Assembly: GCA_037783415.1 (NCBI GenBank)
Contig: JAZGTN010000096.1
Coordinates: 1,116,001-1,180,000, forward strand
Length of the DNA stretch: 64,000 bases
Direction of reading: 5' to 3'
Origin: Leptasterias polaris
Lineage: Eukaryota; Echinodermata; Asteroidea; Forcipulatida; Asteriidae
This document shows, in pieces, positions 45,646 to 57,900 of this stretch; within the stretch, counting starts at the first letter, position 1, and each line of letters starts with the position of its first letter. A model generated the notes under the pieces. That model made no database searches and was not told where the DNA came from. It saw only the letters and a list, made by a program, of their open reading frames with translations. The translations under genes were made by a program, and so were the position numbers.

Positions 45646-45980
45646 CGAGCTACGCGACGGGCGACGCGACGGACGACGCGACAGGCGACGCGACGGCACG
45701 ACGCGACGGACGACGGGCGACGCGACGGCACGACGCGACGGACGACGGCACGACGCGACGGACGACGCGACGGACGACGCGACGGGCGACGCGACGGGCG
45801 ACGCGACGGACGACGCGACGGCACGACGCGACGGACGACGGCACGACGCGACGGACGACGGATGTCCAAGTCACCATGCAAATCAATTGAAAAACAGGCG
45901 ACGCGACGGGCGACGGCACGACGCGACGGGCGACGCGACGGACGACGGAACAGGCGACGCGACGGCACGACGCGACGCAC
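45646..45980 (-). repeat. CGTCG-rich array, inverted partner
   Basis: Reverse complement of the array type at 37889-38213, with the same CAATTGATTTGCATGGTGAC spacer (about 45865-45895) and the same flank GTATGGTGTTCTAAAG, here inverted at 45988-46004. The two arrays point towards each other across the nested LINEs. Confidence 0.9.
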
Positions 45981-47668
45981 ATCTGTCGCCTTTAGAACAC
46001 CATACAAAGGGGTAGCTGACCACACCAGACCGGTGGTAACAGCCTGGGCGATCATCCAGCTTAAAAAGAAGTTGTTAATAAGCAGGACAGTTCTTTTCAG
46101 AACTGAGAAGTCTCCCCAATTCTGAAAAATCTACTCCGTGGCAGTGGAATAAAAATCAAGTAGATAAAGTAGATAAACACATATGGTTCTGCTCAACTGG
46201 ATGCAGTGACTTTAATGTGTCACCGAGTTATGTCGGTCATTCAACTTGCTAGTCGTATGCTAAACCTCCGAGCCTTCTCATTAAATTAGTACCTCTAACA
46301 ATAAAAGGGGTATTTCAGTTTTGCAAACACTTTTTATTTGATACAGAAAATTAAAAACACAGTAAAATTATAAACTCACACTTTAGAAACTAAATTATCA
46401 AAACTGAATTCACATAATCAAATAAATCTGAAACAAGTTTTAAAGTTGTAAACCAAAGCAAATCATAAATAAATAAACTAAAAGTATGTCACTTTTGTAG
46501 GACACTTGTCGAATTAAACCTGAAAGCTATAATAATGTATTTACAGATCAATTTGAATTGCAAGGGGTTCAGAAAGTGCCTGTTAATTTGGGGGGAGGTT
46601 TAGACCTGGGGCACATCCTCAAAACATTTACATTTCTTTATGAAGCTCTTTAATAACATTCTTACTGATTTTCTGGGGCCAAAAAAAACCACCCCAACAG
46701 AATTGGAAATAGGATTCAAATAAGAAATATATGAAGTCTACACAGCATCAAAAACCAAACTAGAAACATTTTAATTTGGCCCTTTTCTTTTTCCGTGTGT
46801 TTGGGGGAGGGGGGGGGGGGGGTTACATCTCTAATTTATTATCAAATAAAATAGTATTTGTGTGTTCTAAGAATACTTACATGATATTTACAATTCTCAA
46901 ACCAATAAAACTCACTACTTCCAAACCACCTAAGGATAATATCACAATTATCTATCCAAATATTGATCACATAGCACACGTGAATTACAAGTAACTTTTC
47001 CAATGAGTCTTCATGAAAAGTCCTCAAGAGTAATTCAATCCCCTCCAAACCTTTACAATATGTCAAACCAAAATCTGAAAACGGATTGCGAAAAGATGAA
47101 ACTGTGTTTTAAAATCTTGTCAAGTTGATATACTTTAGAAAATGGAGTCTCTTTCCAACTTCATCAAAGTTTTGTTCTTTTTGTTTCAATGTCTTCTTTA
47201 AAATATAATAATAAATGTTGACCTTTTGTTTAGTTGGCCTTAATATTCTTTCATGTGGTAAGTATACATTATTTGGCACTTAAATATTCTTTCATCTGGG
47301 ATGAAATTAGCGAGCTACAGTGCCAGGGGTGTGAGGTCGAAGGTCATATTGTATTTGGTCTTGTCATATTTTGCAGAATCAACATGAACCTGTTGAGAAG
47401 ACAAAAAAGAAAAAAATGATTTGAAGGAGAAGTTTTCAATCACCTTAAAACTACACTCTGGTCTCAATATCATATACTATTGATCAGAAAAAACTCCTGA
47501 ATTAGTATCCTTCAGCAGCTCAATGGAAGTGGATTTTGGTCATGGCTGGAGACATTCTTTATAACTATCTCAGCTCTTTAGAAGTTTGCAGAAAACAAAC
47601 AAGATGTATGATAACAACTCATAGTATAAACAAAATTGTAGAAACTGTTTTGACAAAACCTTTCTTAA
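45981..47668. other. Intergenic, no gene recognised
   Basis: AT-rich; a 14-base G run at 46809-46822. No exon seen. Confidence 0.5.
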
Positions 47669-47812
47669 TGTGACATTTTGAGGGACACAAGGTGACAGCA
47701 GACTTGCCAGGTAAATCCATTGTTCTTGGAAACGTGTGCACAATTGAAACTACGTTAACGAGGGTTGTTTACCTTGCACGTCTGCTGCCACCTAGTGTTC
47801 CAAAGTCTCCCA
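47669..47812. repeat. Short MITE, same family as 29598-30156
   Basis: Right end AAAGTCTCCCAT and inner GGTAAA..TTTACC with GACAGCAGAC / GTCTGCTGCC arms form an imperfect palindrome. Confidence 0.55.
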
Positions 47813-47929
47813 TTAGCAGTTTTAAGTCAATATAAATCATAAAATGCTATAAGTATTTGAACATAGGTTTAATATTTCTGTCAACAAAGACTGAAATAAA
47901 AATTTGGAATTAGACAGTTATCCATTGCT

Positions 47930-48047
47930 TTATTTTTGAACGACTGCCTTATTATCAGCCAGTAGTTTCTCCAGATCAAGGCTGAGTGTCCGGAATGAAG
48001 GTCTCTTCTTGGGGTTATCTGTCCAGCAAGCTTGTACAACAGAGAAC
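47930..48047 (-). CDS. Kinase exon 3 (C-terminal end)
   Basis: FSVVQACWTDNPKKRPSFRT then LSLDLEKLLADNKAVVQK and stop. CWxxxPxxRPSF is the helix-I signature of tyrosine kinases. Acceptor TATTTTAG on the minus strand, 1-base phase completion (CT+G, Leu). Confidence 0.8.
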
Positions 48048-48766
48048 CTAAAATAATATCAACATCCATAAATGAGAACAAATACAACCAAGAAATGTCA
48101 GTCAACTTATTAACAATTTAGTGTACTTTGTCCTAGTAACAAAACATGAATCGTTTTCACAGCCCATCTTGCTATTGCAAGATGGGCTCTAACCATTCAG
48201 CACCTACTGTTGTAGGTAAAAGTACTGCATGCTTGTATGATCTTATCTAACTGGTTAGCAATGTGTGCTGGCATGTTTCTCTTCATTGTAGAAGGAGTAA
48301 TAACTCCTTCTACATTACCGCAGCGTGTTGATATGAGCACCGCCAAACATGCACAGAAACTCAAATGCCAGTATAATGAGAACGCTGCTGCATATTGTAT
48401 AAGAGCTTTGCATGTTGTTAATGTGTCCTCAAAAAAGAACTGGTTAAGAATTCAAAGCGATGTTCATGTCAACAATTGAAATGGTGATTTTGTTTCTTTG
48501 TCCATCCAGCGAATGACTTCATTTTTATGACAATTCATACACACAATGTAACTATTGCAAAACTTACTCCCATCATTTGTAAGCTGAATTTAAATTAATT
48601 ATATTAACTAATAGATGAATGACATGTGATCAAAGGTTCTATTTCTGTTTTCTCTAAACATAACTTTGCACATTCATTGTACAGCTCTTTGAAAGACACA
48701 AGCTCATTCTGCCAGGCACTTAACAAACTATGATAATGTTTGAGCAAGGTAAGATGTATAACTTAC

Positions 48767-48863
48767 AGTTCTTGTGAGCATTGTTCCGGTTTGTCCATTC
48801 GGTATCCAACTTTGAGTCTGTTGCTAACATCACGGGCAGAAATGCCAGGGTATGGAGTAGATC
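48767..48863 (-). CDS. Kinase exon 2
   Basis: G-STPYPGISARDVSNRLKV then GYRMDKPEQCSQEL. Donor GTAAGTTA on the minus strand. Its acceptor ends in GGCTAG without a pyrimidine tract. Confidence 0.75.
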
Positions 48864-48892
48864 CTAGCCCGCCAATCAGGCCCGCCAATCAG

Positions 48893-49003
48893 AAAAGCCA
48901 TCATTGTAATAACTGTAATAGGTTTCTCAAAATCCCATGCATTTAACCAATCAAAACGCCATCATTGTAATAACTGTAATAGGTTTCTCAAAATCCTGTG
49001 CAT
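48893..49003. repeat. Direct duplication beside kinase exon 2
   Basis: GCCATCATTGTAATAACTGT and AATAGGTTTCTCAAAATCC occur at about 48897 and 48959, 62-63 bp apart. CCGCCAATCAG is also doubled at 48869-48890, next to the exon acceptor. Confidence 0.75.
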
Positions 49004-49247
49004 TAAAAAGACTGGTAGCCCACTGTATTCATAAAAAAAAACACACACAACTAAATTTCATGGAACATAAGGTCCCTCTGTAAAACTATTGTTATCACAT
49101 TAACTGCCATAAAATGCTGATTGGACTAAAGTTTCATGTCTAATATTCTGTTTATAATGACCCTTATGATTGCATCTATGGAATGCTACATCTTCCTGTA
49201 TCTATATTAACCCTCTTGATTGATATGAAGCATGAGGCCATATTTAC

Positions 49248-49398
49248 CATACGTAGTCATTTCCCATATCAGCACACCATATGACCAGATGTCATTCATT
49301 GTAGTGTAGACGCTAGCACAGATAGACTCTGGACTCATCCAACGAATACCAAGAGTTACGACATTGGGCTTTCTTTTTGTATTTTGTTGTCTCTTCAA
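49248..49398 (-). CDS. Kinase exon 1 of the visible part
   Basis: IRWMSPESICASVYTTMNDI then WSYGVLIWEMTTY. Donor GTAAATAT on the minus strand. The 5' boundary is uncertain; 49398 is the frame limit, not a proven acceptor. Confidence 0.65.
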
Positions 49399-49399
49399 A

Positions 49400-50479
49400 G
49401 TTGTTCAGGTTTATTTATCGCTAACCTCTTTTAGCGACTTGCTGTCTTCACCACATCGTCTAAAAGTAGGCCAACGCAATCCCGATCGCCTGCCGACATA
49501 AACTTATAGAAAGCTCAGTGCAATGGAAATTACGACCAGCTCAAAGCGTGAATTGACCTATGGTGGCTTTAAAAGCACATCGAACACGTATCTTTGAGCA
49601 GATATTTCAGTAAATAATACATTATGTTCGATGTCTCCATGCACCATAGCCACCGTACCTACACAACCGGGACAGGAGATTCGCCATTGAATAAAATAAT
49701 ACAATTTAAACTTCCAATGATACGTTTAATCAAACTCAAGCCATGAATTACGAATAATGTCAAGACAATAGTAAATATGTAAAAACAACAAAAACAACTC
49801 CTAAAAACTTGGCTAAAGAACAATTATGCTCTTGAAATATAATTATGATGTCATATAATAAAGTATAATCCGAAAGTTCGAAAAGTGAAACTTAGTTGAC
49901 AAAGCAAAAACAAAACAGTAGGCCTACAATCCTGTGTCAAACTAATGGTCTTTTATCAAGCAGCTATAATAGATAACCTGATCTAACCATCAAAACACTA
50001 GAGAACAACCGAATGTTATCTAGATCACATATATCTTTATTAGTTATGGTCTAAAACTAATATAATGAAAATGCAACAAATTGACTCAACCTAACCACAT
50101 AAACAGTATTACTATTAATGTCTGACGAAAAACCTACGTATTTTTCAAATGTTTCGATTTTCTTAAATACTTCGTCTTACTACCATGTATTTTCTCTATC
50201 TGGTAAAAAGGGAAACAACTTTAACACATCAAGAAGCTTTCCTAAAGACGGTGAAGAATTAAGCTTTTTACCATTAGTTTGTTCGTTTACGAAGTTAATA
50301 ATAAGGACAAGAGTATAGACAAGAATATTCTCTACGCTTTCCCGTCCTGCCTGCAAAAACACACTGAACATTTTTCGTATTTACTAAAAACCACTTGGCA
50401 CTGGAACGTATGGCATAAATTGACCGTCCATTTCGTCGCCTGCATGAATTGTTACGGTCTGTTGCATGGTAGTCTGGGT
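49400..50479. other. Between annexin and kinase, no gene established
   Basis: An imperfect hairpin (CCTATGGTGGCT...CACATCGAACA at 49557 against 49624-49654). Minus-strand open frames at 50180-50507 (for example VYTLVLIINFVNEQTNGKK) are suggestive of an exon but match nothing I recognise. Confidence 0.4.
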
Positions 50480-50645
50480 ACCAGCCAGGGCCAGTGTCAT
50501 AAAGCATGCTTCAGTGCAAAAAAGAATTGAGCACAACAAAAGTATTCCGAACTATACCATGTACTATGTACAATTTGTGACTGGTATCCCACTAATTTCT
50601 GCTGAGCAGAATTTTTGAAAGCAATATTTTCTGCTCTTGCTGCAT
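50480..50645. repeat. Diverged palindromic MITE
   Basis: GGGCCAGTGTCATAAAGCATGCTTCAG...GAGCACAACAAAAG...TTTGTGACTGGTATCC... resembles the 19473 and 37472 family. Confidence 0.4.
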
Positions 50646-50659
50646 GCATTATTAGTGTA

Positions 50660-51165
50660 TAGGTGTTCCGTCCCAACTTGACAATTGTCCCAACTTGACA
50701 ATTGTCCCAACTATAGTTGGGACCGGTCCCAACTTGAGTGTTCAAGTTGGGGCGTCCCAACTGTAGTTGGGATCGTAGATAGAACTCAACAGAACCAACA
50801 GGATAGCCTCCGCAAAAACGATGTGATCGATCGGGGGACTGTGACATGTGGTCTGGGGGCGGGAGTGAGGGGGGAGGTCCCACTGCCGCGATCAGCGTAC
50901 GGATGGGAAGAACGGTCTCAATTTTGTGTTTTTTCAAATATGGTGCTGGCACTGAATTTTCTTAATTAATTGAAGTCTGCACTAAATGATTATTAGAGTG
51001 CTGATTTCAGTCTTGTCACACACTTCACACACACAACCAGCACTCCGCTGGTACCCTGTACTATCCCAACTACAGTTGGGACGCCCCAACTGTAACACTC
51101 AAGTTGGGACCAGTCCCAACTATAGTTGGTGCGATTGTCAAGTTGGGGCGGAACATAGGCAAAGC
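50660..51165. mobile_element. Palindromic element built of TCCCAAC / GTTGGGA words
   Basis: The arms 50667-50777 and 51060-51155 are inverted copies. Each arm has about seven TCCCAAC or GTTGGGA heptamers, several as perfect small palindromes (TCCCAACTATAGTTGGGA). About 280 bp of unique sequence lies between. No transposase. Confidence 0.7.
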
Positions 51166-51560
51166 GGTTGTTGGTATTTTGCTGAATGATTGGAAAAGAC
51201 ATTAGGGCGGCAAAAGGAGTAGCTATAAACAGTTTCTTTCTTCGAAGCCTGGGAAGGGACAGTGGTAACAAGAAGAACAAAACAGTGCAAATGAACTAAT
51301 CCAGGCCGTTCTAACAGTTCACCAATCCGTTTGAATAAATATCTAGTAAATAAACCACAAGGGTATAAAGTTTGAATAAAGTATATTAATCGACCGAACC
51401 CTAAGATCCATTCAAACGATTCTAATCCACTGTAATGTTTGTTATCCGTTCGAACGAATGATACAACCATGCAAACGAAAAAAGTAATCTATTCTATAAC
51501 GAGTAGGCCCTATAGAGTACAATGTAAACAATTCAATAATTTTGAGTCGCACAAAAACAT

Positions 51561-51566
51561 TTTATT
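51561..51566 (-). terminator. Annexin polyadenylation signal (AATAAA)
   Basis: Minus-strand AATAAA about 256 nt after the stop codon, the first hexamer downstream. Confidence 0.5.
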
Positions 51567-51821
51567 TAAATGATGTAGAACTATACTAAAGCCTATAGGA
51601 ATCAATGTCAAACTGGGGATGCAATGATATGTCAAAATAATTATGCGTTATCTAATTTCTGAAGGCGGTTTTTATAAAAACCTACTGGGCTTTTATATTA
51701 AGTAAGTTATCATTTTGAACGTAACCCAAAGGCTTGAAAAAAAGATAAACCCTATATAGATAAACACACAGGCTTTTGTCTTGATCCTGGCACGTTGGGA
51801 AACCCTGATCTTGGTGCTGCT

Positions 51822-51959
51822 CTAATCATCATCGGTGTCTCCCTTGACGAGGGAAAGAAGGAGTTTACCGTAGTCTCCAGAGCAGTCGTTTTCAATGAAA
51901 CTTGCCAAGCCGACCTCATATTTGATGAAGAAGGCAATCTTTATTTTCTTCATATCAAT
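51822..51959 (-). CDS. Annexin exon 13 (end of repeat 4, stop)
   Basis: [20 protein letters not shown] then [20 protein letters not shown] and DTDDD, stop TAG at 51822-51824. D318 completes the repeat 4 calcium site. Acceptor CCGTTAAG. Confidence 0.92.
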   Translation of the reverse strand: MDMKKIKIAFFIKYEVGLASFIENDCSGDYGKLLLSLVKGDTDDD

Positions 51960-54900
51960 CTTAACGGAAAAGAAAAGCAAACAGAGAAAACAAAAACAAA
52001 CTTCAAATTGATGCTCGATTTATTTCCATTGAATCAAATGAACAAAGTCAATGGATGAAATGGTTCAACAAATATAGTTTGTTCCGGAAATAATAATAGA
52101 TTTTGTGTTGAACAAAGACAAATTGACTAGAGCGGGATTTGAACCAACGACCTCCAGATTAACGTGCCGGCGCTCTACCAACTGAGCTTTGTAGCCGTAT
52201 GAATGAAGTCTCCCTAATTTGTCAATATGTTTGTTGTGGTGTGCAATGATGGAGAGAAATAATAATGGTGTACATTTATAATGCACCATGTCTGTCATAA
52301 ATAACCCTCCTGGTGCCGAATAATCAAATTAGTTGAGATTGAATTGCTGAAAGTGATTTTGATGAGGCGAAGCATCTATCCATACAACACGTTGAAAGTT
52401 ATCGGTATACAAGGTGAGGTATCGCGTATTGCCGCCAGACCATGCCAGAAACACCGGGGCAAACCCCTTCTCTTTCCGACAAGTGCACTGGGTTCTTTTA
52501 CGTGCATCCGAAGGACGAAGCAATAATGGTTGGGTGTATTGCTTCAGGACACAATTCAAGACCGGGATTGACTCGAACCCACACTCTGCTGATCAGAAAC
52601 ACCATGGCTAGAGTCCATTGTGCTTGACCACTCGGGGCAGGGTTTTGCAGTAGGGCCTACCTCTGATCGTGTGACAATGCAGCGGATGAGTCGCTCATCA
52701 TCAGTGCCTGCTCCCTTCATAGAGTCATACATGCGGTCAGCGAAAAACACTGCTGGGCTCTTAGCACGGGCAACTGCAATTTTGGGGCAAAATGGTTATC
52801 GTGACTGTTATTTGAAAATTGACAGAAATTAATGCATGGTTAAATTTGCTGCAATAGAAGTGATTTATGTAAAGAGAATTAGTTTTCTGACTGAGTCAGC
52901 TCTCCATTCTGGTGTTTTGATTGTAGTTACATTGGCAATGGAACTAACGTAGTCTTCAACATGACAAACTAGTCCAATCAATTTTTAAAATATTGTTTTA
53001 GATTTCGAACAGATGTGCAAATTATGAGTGTATTTAAAGTGCGCAAGTTGTATCGTATCCTTCACAAATCAAGATGCTTAGGTTTCCAAATATTCCTGGC
53101 AGTAAGAACGTGAAGTATATACATCATGTGGGTGTTTGTTCGTACCTATAGCGAGGTAACCATCCTGCACATTACCACTGCATTCATCTCGGATGGAATC
53201 TTCAATGTCACAACCAGCAATCTAAAGAAAATAAACAAGAACCAGTGACGTCATTGTTCATCAACAACATAAACACCCATACTAATGTTGCGAGTTGTCA
53301 GCACTGCGTCAGATAGAGTCAGATCCCCTCACCTTCTGATTGACATTTTTTAGAGGAGATTATTTTCACTGAGTTAAATTAATACAGCAGTCAAAAGCAG
53401 ACAGATTGGTCAAAACAAAACAATTACTAAAACGAATAAAGAACGACTATAGGCCACCTGTCTATATTTACTTTTTTCATTTTGACTGTGACCCTTGTAA
53501 GGCCATAATATTTCTTGATAATTTTGACTTCAAAATTAATACACAGACCATAGTAGAAAGTGAATAATGACAGCACCAGTCTAATTAGTAAACTTAAGTC
53601 TCGACCTCAGTACGTGTTTGGCTACAAGTTCAGGATTATCAATAAAGTCTAGTATATGTACTTCTTGGTATTGGTTGAAGGTTTCCTTCAGTTGCTCGAA
53701 GTTCCTGGTTGCCAGGATACGGTTGAATGTGCTCTCATCAGTGCCCCACCGGTCCTCACCAGCCTAATAATAATAGTAATAAATCAATGAATCATTAGTA
53801 GAACTTAAAACTCTGCGCATAGTGGAGCTGATACTATCTTCTGTTTTACACAGGAAACCATGGCATATTTTCACAAGTGTTTTCTGATAACCTTTGTCAC
53901 AGCATAGAAACACTTTAAATGTTTGTAATACACTTTTACGATTTCATTACACTTTTCTGATTTCATTACACTTTTTCTGATTCAATTACACTTTTCTGAT
54001 TTCAGTAAAATTTATTGAGTTTTTCAAAGCTAGATTTGTTGCACTATTATCTTACAAGTAACAATGAACTCAAGAGTTGTATATGGATGTGACTTACATC
54101 AAAGAGCTCTTGTGCATCCTCCTTTGCCTGGTCTTCATCAACGTCATCACTCTCATCACGCCCGCACTGAAACAGCAAGGTATAAGGAAATCATAATAAA
54201 GTAATAATAACTACAACATTTATAGAGCGCTTAATACGTATGTTTTAGGCGCTATAACCAGACTATTCAGATTGAGAAAACAGATGGTATTTAAGTAACG
54301 ATTTGACCTTCCAATGAAGGTGCAACTTGAATTTGACTGGGCTTGTTCCAAAGTGTTGGAGCTAAGACCGAAGTCATCACATGTGTGTGATTTTTTGCGC
54401 TTAGAATGCTAATATCGTACACTGCTTCAGGAATTTACGGAAGCGTATTGCCGCCACATGAATACAAGAATCTCTCTTAGTGTACGTACACGATGAGTCA
54501 ATACACGATAAGTTTGGACGTACACATGTACGTACACATTAAGTTTGAAATTATCGTGTACAATGATAAGTTTGTAAATATCGTGTACGCACACGATAAC
54601 TTCTAACGCTTCCGTAAGAATGACATCAAGAAGTTATCTTTGTGCGGGCAGATGGAAGAAGGGGAAGTTCCGAACACCCTTTTGACAATGCATTATAAAA
54701 AAAGTAAAATGTGTTCGTAATCACATGCAAGTTGGGGTTTGGAAACAATACCTCTTATGCTGAAAAAGGAAAGAAGTATTGCAATTAATCGTATTGATGG
54801 CAACTTATAAAATGGTAACAATAAACATACCGCGCAGATGGACAACATTAGACACTTAAAGTCCCCGGATGTCTCGTTCTCAAGATCCTCAGCCAGGTCC

Positions 54901-57900
54901 CGTTCGAAGACTGAAAGAAACAAGATTTACCTTTTGGTTGCACCAATAATTATCTTAATGAAAGTGCTTTTTGACATCAACGAGTTTCAATTTGATTCGT
55001 ATGATGGGTGATGATCCCAAGAGCTAACTTTGAGAGTAAAACTAATTCAGTAGCATTTCTACATAGGGTTTCAATAATATTTGACATTCCGGGGATTTAA
55101 ATCAAATTAAAAAACCAAATACAAGGATTCTTTACTGAAATAAAGGTTGACAGAACGACATTTGGGCTCCCTGCCATGGCTATGTGGTTTAGAGAGATAT
55201 AAAGGCTGTTTGATAACTTCTCTTTCAGGTTGATGTTTGTGATCTCTAAAATCATATAAAGTACTGTACTCAGTGTTGTTACGATAATGTTCTGGATAAT
55301 CACTTTATTCTTACCAATTGCATATGCCATCTTGATTGCCTCAATTTCCTGCAAAACAATATAATGATGGAAAGGTCGATGAGGACAGTTCGAACATAAA
55401 TAATCCTTGTGCTTTTGTCACAACCTCTTGCTTATCAAGTACAAAACCATAGAGAAACTGACCGTTTTCTTTTTGTTCAACCCAAATTAATACATTTTCC
55501 TTAGTATAATTAGAAATTGAAATGTTTTCTTGTTTGAACTGAAACCACTTAATATGCCAGTTTTCACAGCACATACTTTGTGAAATTGTTGAACCACTCT
55601 AAAATTAGTATTGGCCTAATACATGTATTGCATATATGAAAACGTCTTTTTCAAAACTCTAACTTCTTCGTCTCTGGCTCACACTGTGGCTACGGCTTGA
55701 GCTCCGTCTATTATTGAAACCCTGTGTCAAAAATACACTTTCAAAATGGCTGACCACGCCCAAGCCGCAGCCTGAGACCGCCCAAGCCGCAGCCTGAGAC
55801 TGTATTGGAACATGCTGCGGTGATTCTAGCTTCAAGCTGTAGGCCAGCCACATTCATTAACGATAAACTATACAATGTTTATCATTGATTCCTAATCAGA
55901 TGGATTCAATAATTGATTCTACCTCATTCATCCTTGTACACATGATTTCAATTATAGTCCGCTCATCTGTGCCAGCACCCTGAAAAGTAAAATGCAAAAG
56001 AAAAAAACTTAAGTTTTTTATTATAGGTGGAGAGAAAAAATTGTTACAGGGCCTACTGGTGAGCATATATTTGGTATATAAATAGGCAACAATGGGACAT
56101 GCATTCTTTTTACTGAACACGTTTGAAGATATTTTTACCTGCATTGCGTTGCGCAGTGTTCTTGCGTCATAGACCGGTGGGGGCGTCATCAAAGCTTCAA
56201 TGGCGTCTTCCAAGTTGCCTCTCAACTCGCTTTTCAGCTCATCAATAAGATCCTTTGAGATAAAACGATATACTTAGTTAAATGTAATATTGTTTTGTTT
56301 GTTTAACTTAATTTAATAATTTATTTGAATTAAACATAACTGATTCATCAGAAAGCACTAGGCCTACATGACTTAGAAAACGGCAAACAGTGATCTTTGC
56401 TGAAATTTAAAATGTTTCCAATCAATAAGGAAATTGAGCTCAAATGAGATTGAAAAGATTTTAATTGTGTGAAAAACAATCATTTTTAATACAATTCTTC
56501 GGTGCTTTTCAGAAAGATTCGCGAAAAGCCCATTTACGTCATCACTCATGCCACGTCATGTGTGGGAGCTCCGTTTTGTATAGCCACTTTTTGCAGCATG
56601 GAGGTATAACAAAGCAAACTCCCATACATGACGTCAAAGGGTCGTCAACGGCAGAAGTGTGTCTAGTTCTTCAAAACCTTGAGGTTGGGGCCTAATTTTT
56701 GGATCGAAAATTACGAAAAATTGAGAAGCGCAATTTAAAAAAAATCTAAATTACATTTCAATGATAAACAAACACATTATAAACAAGTTTAAAGACCATT
56801 CCCGTTAAAAAGAAATTCGCTCAAGTACCTGTTTAAGTAAGTTTTCCAATAGTGAAATAAACTGTCGCTTGAACATCAACAAAACACACAGGTAACGTAC
56901 TGAATGAAGACTAGTTCACTGGTGTAATTTTAAAACTTCTTTCATTCAATTATGTTTAATATAAGTTAGATTTCGCCATTGCTATTATTGAGTGAGAAGC
57001 TTGGATGGATACCTGTCCATAGCATGCCTTGAACTTGAGGGCGATAAGGAGTCTCTCAACGCCGGTCCTGTTGGCTAATATTTCAATAATTTCATCTTCA
57101 TCCGTGCCTGCAAACAGTGTTAGGGACAAACTCAATTTTATTTCAATGCAGTTGTATTCAGTTTGTATTCGATTGTTTTTTGTTTCACTTCCGTGAGCTT
57201 TTTATTATTGTCCTATAAAGATGAATTGTGTCCGTGGAAAACTAAACACCTTTTCAAATGTCAATATTAAATTTTCATTCATTTCATGTTTCCTCTGATA
57301 GTTACAGTCAATATCATTTTCCATTCCATTAAATTAACGAAGAATTAACTCGGTTGTTGTGTAGTCCTTCCCAAGTGAAGGGTACGCAAGTCCGATTTGG
57401 GATTAAAACTAACAACCAAGCAAAGAAGCAAGAAAAAGAAGGAAACTTATCGTCATAGTTGTTTTATTTGTCATAATCTCAGTAGAGATAAATACTAAGG
57501 ATGAGCTCAACGAGTCTATGAAGATTCGATCATTTTGTCACTAATTATTTGGAATTGCCTTTTTGTTCTCGTTTTGGCAACCCTCAAGCTTCCGTTCAGT
57601 CTTCCCTTTCCATTTATATCGGACTCTTGCCTAAAAGTAAAACAATAACTTAATTGATAAATTAGCATAATAAGACTTTACCTAGTCCTCGCATTGCACC
57701 TTTCAGTGCAACTGCATCCTCCTCAGCGTCAAAGTCCTCCTTAGCAATGATGGTTCCCTGGCAATGCATTCAAAAATGACGTTAGACAAGTAACGATCAT
57801 CACCAGTTGAGTAAATTAAAGAGGGGGAAATTTCAAATGCAATTTTGTGGTGCACTCATTTTCCAATAGATAGAGTCCTCATGTGAGTGGGGAAAGTCTG

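Larger units (their letters stand above)
47930..49398 (-). pseudogene. Tyrosine-kinase C-lobe, three exons, 5' part missing
   Basis: Minus-strand exons about 49398-49248, 48863-48767 and 48047-47930 join in phase to the C-lobe of a tyrosine kinase: IRWMSPESI (APE motif), TTMNDIWSYGVLIWEMTTYG (helix F), STPYPGISARDVSNRLKVGY and RMDKPEQC, then ACWTDNPKKRPSFRTLSLDL and a stop. Together about 110 residues. HRD, DFG and the N-lobe are not found up to the annexin's last exon at 51822. Exon 1 has no pyrimidine-rich acceptor, and a frame change is seen just upstream (KYKKKAQ in another frame). The exon 2 acceptor is also poor (GGCGGGCTAG). The stop TAA lies inside AATAAA (47929-47934). Receptor versus cytoplasmic family cannot be told. 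Likely a truncated copy; a real gene with 5' exons lost from the assembly remains possible. Confidence 0.7.

Noticed and set aside
50180..50507. Minus-strand frames with a hydrophobic stretch, possible kinase or unknown exon
   Set aside because: No motif recognised, and no donor and acceptor pair joins it in phase to annexin or kinase.
51795..52058. Plus-strand open frame of 87 codons
   Set aside because: Antisense shadow of the last annexin exon, whose minus-strand text and splice sites are clear.
52120..52200. Functional tRNA gene
   Set aside because: Mismatches in acceptor, anticodon and T stems, and a SINE-type tail.
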